Shown: positions 7,143 to 10,648 of the stretch, in pieces
Position numbering within the stretch: the first letter of the stretch is position 1
Layout: each line of letters opens with the position of its first letter
DNA from: JBDTNK01 sp039933775
GTDB lineage: Bacteria > Chloroflexota > Limnocylindria > QHBO01
Direction of reading: 5' to 3'
Assembly (NCBI GenBank): GCA_039933775.1
Contig: JBDTNK010000067.1
Location: 1 to 10,648, forward strand
DNA length: 10,648 nt
The notes under the pieces: model-generated
What the model was told of the DNA's origin: nothing
Database searches by the model: none
The model's input: the letters and a program-made list of their open reading frames with translations, nothing else
Made by a program: the position numbers and the translations under genes

Positions 7143-7574
7143 ATGCTCACCCTGCGCGCCATCCTGCGACCGACCCGCGTCGTTGACGCCCATTGCGACA
7201 TCCCGTGCGGCGTCTACGACCCCGAACAGGCCCGTATCGAGGCGGAATCGTGCCTGCGCATCATCGAGAAGTACGAGCAGAACACCGATGAGGTCTTCCG
7301 CGCGCGCTGCATCACCGTCAAGGAGGAGCGCGCGGAGCTCGTGAAGCACCACCTCGACGTCCTGTGGCATGACTACTTCAAGCCGGAGCACCTCGAGAAG
7401 TATCCCGACCTGCACGACACGTTCTGGAAGGCGGCCAAGCAGGTCTCCAAGGTCAAGGCCACCGTCGACACGGGAGCCGCCAAGGAGCTCCTGGCGATGA
7501 TCGACACGATCGACGGCATGTGGAAGGGCACCGGCGGCCTAGAGAAGACGCGGGTCAACGGCCGCCCTTCTTGA
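7143..7574 (+). CDS. sodN: Nickel-containing superoxide dismutase precursor
   Basis: SodN converts superoxide to oxygen and hydrogen peroxide using nickel held by the first residues of the mature protein. Residues 17-26 read HCDIPCGVYD, the family's nickel hook: after processing, His17 becomes the amino terminus, and Cys18 and Cys22 ligate nickel together with the backbone. A 16-residue leader (MLTLRAILRPTRVVDA) precedes it and must be cut after Ala16; the protease encoded next is the expected enzyme. The remainder is a helical bundle (KHHLDVLWHDYFKPEHLEKYPDLH and following), and the 127-residue mature chain is slightly longer than the about 117 residues of Streptomyces SodN. Cys37 and Cys56 are additional cysteines outside the hook. 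The leader is not a typical secretion signal, so the enzyme is probably cytoplasmic. Confidence 0.96.
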   Translation: MLTLRAILRPTRVVDAHCDIPCGVYDPEQARIEAESCLRIIEKYEQNTDEVFRARCITVKEERAELVKHHLDVLWHDYFKPEHLEKYPDLHDTFWKAAKQVSKVKATVDTGAAKELLAMIDTIDGMWKGTGGLEKTRVNGRPS

Positions 7575-7588
7575 TCTCCGACAGACCG

Positions 7589-8077
7589 ATGACCATGGAG
7601 AGGGGCCGCTGCGGGCCCCTCTTCGTGCTATCTGCCGCGCTGCTGCTGGGTGCCGCGATCGCCGCGCTGCGCCGGCTCGACGTGGTCGCCGTGCGTGGCG
7701 GATCGATGGCCCCCGCGCTGCTTGCCGGGGATCGGCTGCTCGTGCTGCGCCTCGACCGTGCGCCTCGCATCGGCGAGGTCGTGCTGGCCGCCGATCCGCG
7801 CGACCGCGACCGCGAGCTTATCAAGCGCGTCACGGCGATCCGCGGCGGCGCCGTGACGGTGCGCGGTGACGCGCCGCACGCATCCACCGACTCGCGGGCG
7901 TTCGGCACCCTCCCCGCCGCCGCGATCCGCTGGCGGGCCGTGCTGCGCACCTGGCCACCGGCCCGCGCCGGCGCGATCCCGCGGCTGCCACCCCGCCCCG
8001 TGCTCGACCCGGTCGACGAGGGCGGCGAGCCGGCGTGCACCTTCCCCGAGGCGCTCATCGCCGGGGATCCGCGCTGA
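7589..8077 (+). CDS. sodX: Nickel superoxide dismutase maturation protease (S26 signal-peptidase-like)
   Basis: This 162-residue protein belongs to the type I signal peptidase superfamily. A single hydrophobic segment (about 10-28) is followed by VAVRGGSMAPALLAGDRLLV with the candidate nucleophile Ser39, then ELIKRVTAI with the general-base Lys79, and VRGDAPHASTDSRAFGTLP, the usual conserved third block. Its position directly after sodN identifies it as the protease that removes the SodN leader to expose His1, as known for sodN-sodX pairs. The start is uncertain. ATG 7589 and ATG 7595 give a full-length hydrophobic helix but lack a ribosome binding site, and a GTG at 7625 lies just after a strong hairpin. 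The C-terminus, about 50 residues rich in Arg and Pro, has no recognised domain. It ends 3 nt before the opposing gene. Confidence 0.88.
   Translation: MTMERGRCGPLFVLSAALLLGAAIAALRRLDVVAVRGGSMAPALLAGDRLLVLRLDRAPRIGEVVLAADPRDRDRELIKRVTAIRGGAVTVRGDAPHASTDSRAFGTLPAAAIRWRAVLRTWPPARAGAIPRLPPRPVLDPVDEGGEPACTFPEALIAGDPR
7599..7622 (+). terminator. Strong hairpin at the sodN-sodX junction, possible terminator or attenuator
   Basis: AGAGGGGCC (7599-7607) and GGCCCCTCT (7614-7622) form a perfect 9-bp stem around the 6-nt loop GCTGCG, 24 nt after the sodN stop. The sequence that follows (TCGTGC) has no U tract, so intrinsic termination would be inefficient. The hairpin overlaps the first codons of sodX if ATG 7589 is used. 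It could lower sodX expression relative to sodN or protect the sodN 3' end. Confidence 0.5.
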
Positions 8078-8080
8078 CGG

Positions 8081-8461
8081 TCAGTCGCAGCCGCAGAGGC
8101 CGGCGAGCGCCTCGACGCAGCCGTCCGTCGATGCGGGCAGGACGCTGACCCCCGGTCCCGCCTCCGCGGCAACCAGGTGCTCGACGTTTGCCGCGGGGCG
8201 GACGGCGAGGCGCGCCTGGGGCACATGCTCGCGCAGGAAGTCCACGACGGGACCCAGCCCGGCGTCACCGTATTCGGGCCGGATGGCGCCGGTGTCGACC
8301 ATCACCAGGTCGGGGGCGCGGAGCGTGACCGCCTGGTGCAGCCGCGCCGCATCGTTGTAAAAGAAGGCGATCGCGCCGCCAAGGCGCTCGTCCAGCGCCG
8401 CCGCCAGATCGTGATCGCGCGTCAGGCAGTAGACGACCTGCTCGGCCAGCATCGGTCTCAT
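8081..8461 (-). CDS. Small receiver-like (CheY-fold) protein of unknown function
   Basis: The 126-residue product looks like a stand-alone, degenerate response-regulator receiver. It has a first strand and acidic turn (VVYCLTRDHD, residues 9-18), a central APDLVMVD with Asp56 at the expected phosphorylation position, then GLGPVVDFLREHVPQARLAV, and a last strand VSVLPAS, where the usual conserved lysine before proline is missing. No DNA-binding or other output domain follows. The C-terminus is cysteine-rich (Cys115, Cys123, Cys125 in CVEALAGLCGCD), which is unusual for receivers. The start at 8461 has an alternative ATG at 8452; a -10-like TATCCT 8 nt upstream favours 8461. It is divergent from deoC and convergent with sodX. 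The fold is inferred from a weak resemblance and I do not recognise a named family. Confidence 0.6.
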   Translation of the reverse strand: MRPMLAEQVVYCLTRDHDLAAALDERLGGAIAFFYNDAARLHQAVTLRAPDLVMVDTGAIRPEYGDAGLGPVVDFLREHVPQARLAVRPAANVEHLVAAEAGPGVSVLPASTDGCVEALAGLCGCD

Positions 8462-8469
8462 CGAGGACG

Positions 8470-8475
8470 AGGATA
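8470..8475 (-). promoter_or_regulatory. Candidate -10 box for the receiver-like gene (leaderless)
   Basis: Reading the minus strand, TATCCT is followed by 8 nt and then the ATG at 8461. Transcription would begin at or within a base or two of the start codon, and no Shine-Dalgarno site is present, so the mRNA is probably leaderless. No -35 box could be recognised. Confidence 0.42.
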
Positions 8476-8505
8476 GCGGCTCGGTGGGGTCGCCAGGCGG
8501 CCGGG

Positions 8506-8511
8506 TACAAT
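8506..8511 (+). promoter_or_regulatory. Candidate -10 box of deoC (leaderless or near-leaderless)
   Basis: TACAAT is one base from the TATAAT consensus and lies 8 nt before the deoC ATG at 8520, so transcription should start at or very near the A of the start codon. It is within GGTACAATGGA, which recurs before sodN. A GGAG at 8512-8515 is too close to the expected start of transcription to be in the mRNA. No -35 box is obvious. Confidence 0.5.
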
Positions 8512-8519
8512 GGAGACCC

Positions 8520-9479
8520 ATGACCACGACCGTTCCCAGCCGCGCTCGCCGCGACGACCTGACCACCGGGCGCCACCAGCATCTCGGCAGCCTGCTGGGC
8601 CGCGTGTGGGCGGTCGACCAGGTCGGTGTCGAGGAGCGCGCCGCGAGCCTCGCCAAGCGCAGCATCAAGCGCGAATCGAAGCTCTGGGCGCTCGACCTGG
8701 CGATTCGGATGATGGATCTCACCACGCTCGAGGGAAAGGACACGCCCGGCAAAGTCCGCGCCCTCGCCGGCAAGGCGCGTCGCCCCGACCCGACCGACCC
8801 GAGCATCCCCAGCGTCGCGGCGCTGTGCGTCTACCCGAACATGATCGCCACCGCGCGCGAGGCGCTCGCCGGCTCGAGCGTCAAGATCGCCAGCGTCGCG
8901 ACCTACTTTCCGTCCGGCGCCGCACCGCTCGAGGTGAAGCTGCTCGACGTGCGCAGCGCCGTCGCGGCGGGTGCCGACGAGATCGACATGGTCATCGATC
9001 GCGGGGCATACCTGGCCGGCGAGTACGCGCGGGTCTACGACGAGATCGTGGCGGTCAAGGAGGCCTGCGGCGAGGCGCACCTGAAGGTCATCCTCGAGAC
9101 CGGCGAGCTCGAGACGTACGACAACGTGCGTCGTGCTTCGGTCCTGGCCATGGCGGCGGGGGCTGATTTCATCAAGACCTCCACCGGCAAGGTGCAGCCA
9201 GCGGCGACGCTGCCGGTGACGCTGGTCATGCTCGAGGCAATCCGCGACTTCCACGCGCAGACCGGCCGCGCGGTGGGCATGAAGCCGGCCGGCGGGATTC
9301 GCACCTCCAAGGAGGCGATCGCGTACCTCACCATGCTGTACGAGACGCTCGGTCCGGACTGGATGACGCCCGATCGGTTCCGCTTCGGCGCCAGCTCGCT
9401 GCTCAACGACGTGCTCATGCAGATCCGCAAGGAGCGCACCGGTCGCTACTCGGGCGGCGACTACTTCACCCTCGACTAG
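8520..9479 (+). CDS. deoC: Deoxyribose-phosphate aldolase
   Basis: DeoC cleaves 2-deoxy-D-ribose 5-phosphate to acetaldehyde and glyceraldehyde 3-phosphate, feeding deoxynucleoside carbon into glycolysis. The 319-residue class I aldolase shows AALCVYPNMIATA (100-112), ASVATYFPSG, GADEIDMVID (151-160) with its conserved acidic residues, the Schiff-base lysine Lys219 in DFIKTSTGK, and the second active-site lysine Lys255 in VGMKPAGGIR, ending with FRFGASSLLND. It belongs to the longer form of the family; E. coli DeoC has about 259 residues, and the extra length here is an N-terminal arm of about 60 residues plus the tail. ATG 8520 is chosen over a GTG at 8484 because the -10 box lies between them. 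A DsbA-like gene follows 4 nt after the stop. Confidence 0.94.
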   Translation: MTTTVPSRARRDDLTTGRHQHLGSLLGRVWAVDQVGVEERAASLAKRSIKRESKLWALDLAIRMMDLTTLEGKDTPGKVRALAGKARRPDPTDPSIPSVAALCVYPNMIATAREALAGSSVKIASVATYFPSGAAPLEVKLLDVRSAVAAGADEIDMVIDRGAYLAGEYARVYDEIVAVKEACGEAHLKVILETGELETYDNVRRASVLAMAAGADFIKTSTGKVQPAATLPVTLVMLEAIRDFHAQTGRAVGMKPAGGIRTSKEAIAYLTMLYETLGPDWMTPDRFRFGASSLLNDVLMQIRKERTGRYSGGDYFTLD

Positions 9480-9483
9480 CCAC

Positions 9484-10164
9484 ATGCACGTCGCGCCGCG
9501 CACGATCGTCATCTTCTCGGACCTGAGCTGTCCGTGGGCACACGCCGCCATCTGGCGCGTCTGGGACGCGCGCCGACGTCTGGGCCTGGCCGACACGGTG
9601 AGCTTCGACCACCGCGTCTTCCCGCTCGAGCTGTTCAACTCGGAACCGACGCCGCGCGCGACCCATGATGGCGAGTGGCCTGTCGTGGCGTCGCTCGCGC
9701 CACGCGCCGGTTGGGGCCCGTGGCGAGGCCGCAGCGACGCGTGGCCGACCACCACGCTGCCGGCCATGGAGGCGGTACAGGCCGCCAAGGCGCAGTCGCT
9801 CGAGGCATCTGCTGCGCTCGACCGCGGGCTGCGCCGCGCCTTCTTCGGCGAGAGCCGCTGCATCAGCCTGCGGCACGTCATCCTGGAGGTCGCCAACGAG
9901 ACCGAGCTCGTCGACGTGGCCGCCCTGGCCGCAGCGCTCGACGACGGCCGCGCCCGCTCCGCGATCTTCGAGCAGTGGGAGGTGGCGCGGACCGATGCGG
10001 TGGACGGCTCGCCGCATTTCTTCCTGCCCGACGGCACGAACGTCCAGAACCCCGGCGTCGTGATGCGCTGGGAGGGCGACGACGGGCAGGGAGGCGGCTT
10101 CCCGGTCATCGACTCGAACGACCCGACTGCCTACGACGATCTCGTCCGCCGAGCCGCTTCCTGA
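9484..10164 (+). CDS. DsbA-family thioredoxin-fold protein with a single active-site cysteine
   Basis: The 226-residue protein has the DsbA/FrnE layout: a first strand TIVIFSDLSCPWAH with the active-site position Cys16-Pro-Trp-Ala19, a long helical insertion (about 90-165), and a cis-proline loop DGSPHFFLPDGT with Pro177. FrnE-type proteins have CPWC at the first motif; here the second cysteine is alanine, leaving a monothiol site. The only other cysteine is Cys126. No signal peptide is seen, so it is probably cytoplasmic. It may act as a thiol-dependent isomerase or transferase rather than as a disulfide oxidase. It begins 4 nt after the deoC stop without a ribosome binding site, so it is presumably co-transcribed and coupled to deoC. 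Family assignment is good; substrate is unknown. Confidence 0.82.
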   Translation: MHVAPRTIVIFSDLSCPWAHAAIWRVWDARRRLGLADTVSFDHRVFPLELFNSEPTPRATHDGEWPVVASLAPRAGWGPWRGRSDAWPTTTLPAMEAVQAAKAQSLEASAALDRGLRRAFFGESRCISLRHVILEVANETELVDVAALAAALDDGRARSAIFEQWEVARTDAVDGSPHFFLPDGTNVQNPGVVMRWEGDDGQGGGFPVIDSNDPTAYDDLVRRAAS

Positions 10165-10192
10165 AGGCCGACGGAAGCGGATCGTATTGACA

Positions 10193-10230
10193 GGATCATC
10201 GAAATGATCCGGTGAGGCGCCGGATCTCAC
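10193..10230 (+). promoter_or_regulatory. Overlapping inverted repeats upstream of the sigma factor
   Basis: GGATCAT (10193-10199) pairs with ATGATCC (10204-10210) around a CGAA loop. GATCCGG (10206-10212) pairs with CCGGATC (10220-10226). GTGAG (10212-10216) pairs with CTCAC (10226-10230). The first two share 10206-10210 and the last two share 10212 and 10226, so adjacent hairpins exclude each other in RNA. A TTGACA at 10187-10192 immediately precedes them, but no matching -10 box is visible. They may be operator sites, a switching leader for the sigma factor, or the end of the upstream transcript. Confidence 0.42.
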
Positions 10231-10253
10231 GAGCTGACCCGCTGGGGCGTTCC

Positions 10254-10648
10254 ATGAGCGTGCACCTGCCGCCGTTCGAGATGCTGATCGACGCGCACGC
10301 CGCTGAGCTGCACCGCTTCCTCGCCGGCTGCGTCGGGCCGACCGACGCGGAGGACTGCCTCCAGGAGACCTTCATGTCCGCCATGCGCGCTTACCCACGC
10401 CTGACCAGCGCCGCGAACCTGCGCGCCTGGCTCTACACGATTGCCCAGCGCAAGGCGACCGATGTCGTACGGCGCGTCGCCCGCCGGCCGACCCGTGACC
10501 TCGACGGCGTCGAGCCGGTCGCACCGCCGCCGCCCGAGCTCCCCGACGACGGGCTCTGGTCGGTCGTGAGGTCGCTGCCGCCGAAGCAGCGCGCGGCGGT
10601 CGTGCATCGGTTCGTGCTGGACCTGGCGTACGTCGAGATCGGCGACCG
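10254..10648 (+). CDS. ECF-type RNA polymerase sigma factor (partial, 3' end outside window)
   Basis: The first 131 residues are visible and the frame is open to the window end. Residues 8-75 are a sigma-70 region 2: FEMLIDAHAAELHRFLAG, then TDAEDCLQETFMSAMRAYPRL and the -10-recognition helix NLRAWLYTIAQRKATDVVRR. A Pro-rich linker (about 85-99) leads into the start of region 4 (LWSVVRSLPPKQRAAVVHRFVLDLAYVEIGD), whose helix-turn-helix would follow. With regions 2 and 4 but no room for region 3, it is an extracytoplasmic-function type sigma factor. The ATG at 10254 has only a weak upstream purine stretch (GGGG near 10243). No anti-sigma gene is visible in the window; it may lie downstream. Confidence 0.9.
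   Translation, partial: MSVHLPPFEMLIDAHAAELHRFLAGCVGPTDAEDCLQETFMSAMRAYPRLTSAANLRAWLYTIAQRKATDVVRRVARRPTRDLDGVEPVAPPPPELPDDGLWSVVRSLPPKQRAAVVHRFVLDLAYVEIGD

Noticed and set aside
7094..7186. Short upstream ORF starting with the ATG in the sodN promoter candidate
   Set aside because: It has no ribosome binding site, overlaps sodN out of frame, and its ATG would lie upstream of the predicted transcription start.
8074..8084. CTGACGGTCAG palindrome between the convergent stops of sodX and the receiver-like gene
   Set aside because: The symmetry comes from the two opposing TGA codons. The stem of 5 bp is too short, and has no T tract, to call a bidirectional terminator.
8265..10109. A 614-codon open frame on the minus strand
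   Set aside because: It is antisense to deoC and the DsbA-like gene, both of which have clear active-site motifs. The translation has low-complexity composition and no domain.
10187..10192. TTGACA as the -35 box of a sigma-70 promoter for the ECF gene
   Set aside because: The hexamer is perfect, but 16-18 nt downstream there is only G+C-rich sequence and no -10-like box, so a promoter cannot be supported.

Overview
The window is a gene-dense, very G+C-rich bacterial stretch (third codon positions are almost all G or C) with no tRNA, rRNA, CRISPR or mobile element. Leaderless-looking promoters, a nickel superoxide dismutase with its maturation protease, and fatty-acid genes in this order would suit a high-GC Chloroflexota lineage (Limnocylindria-like) or an actinobacterium. 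That placement is an inference from gene content, not a demonstrated match.

Positions 1-7051 (+) are one tightly packed type II fatty-acid synthesis operon. It starts inside a gene that looks like the end of acetyl-CoA carboxylase carboxyltransferase alpha (accA or a fused accDA). Then come a BCCP-like protein with no biotinylation lysine, fabD, accC, fabZ, fabF, a normal accB (BCCP), fabH and fabG. The first seven genes overlap at their stop/start codons (ATGA, TGATG or GTGA junctions, 8 nt at fabZ/fabF), so they are probably translationally coupled. fabH and fabG follow short gaps and have strong AGGAGG ribosome binding sites. Together they would make malonyl-CoA (AccC charges BCCP, the carboxyltransferase transfers), load malonyl groups onto ACP (FabD), start chains (FabH) and run the elongation cycle (FabF, FabG, FabZ). 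An ACP gene and an enoyl-ACP reductase are not in the window.

Positions 7052-8077 (+) hold sodN (nickel superoxide dismutase with the HCDIPCGVYD hook) and sodX (its signal-peptidase-like maturation protease). A strong hairpin lies at their junction. Positions 8081-8461 (-) encode a small receiver-like protein of unknown role, convergent with sodX and divergent from deoC. The 58-bp divergent region carries two back-to-back -10 boxes, each 8 nt from its start codon.

Positions 8520-10164 (+) hold deoC (deoxyribose-phosphate aldolase) followed 4 nt later by a DsbA-family thioredoxin-fold protein with a single active-site cysteine. From 10254 an ECF-type sigma factor begins and runs off the window end, preceded by a short leader with overlapping inverted repeats.

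The most unusual item is the lysine-free BCCP paralogue at 226-669, which sits in the same operon as a normal BCCP. It resembles in principle the plant BADC proteins that modulate acetyl-CoA carboxylase without being biotinylated.
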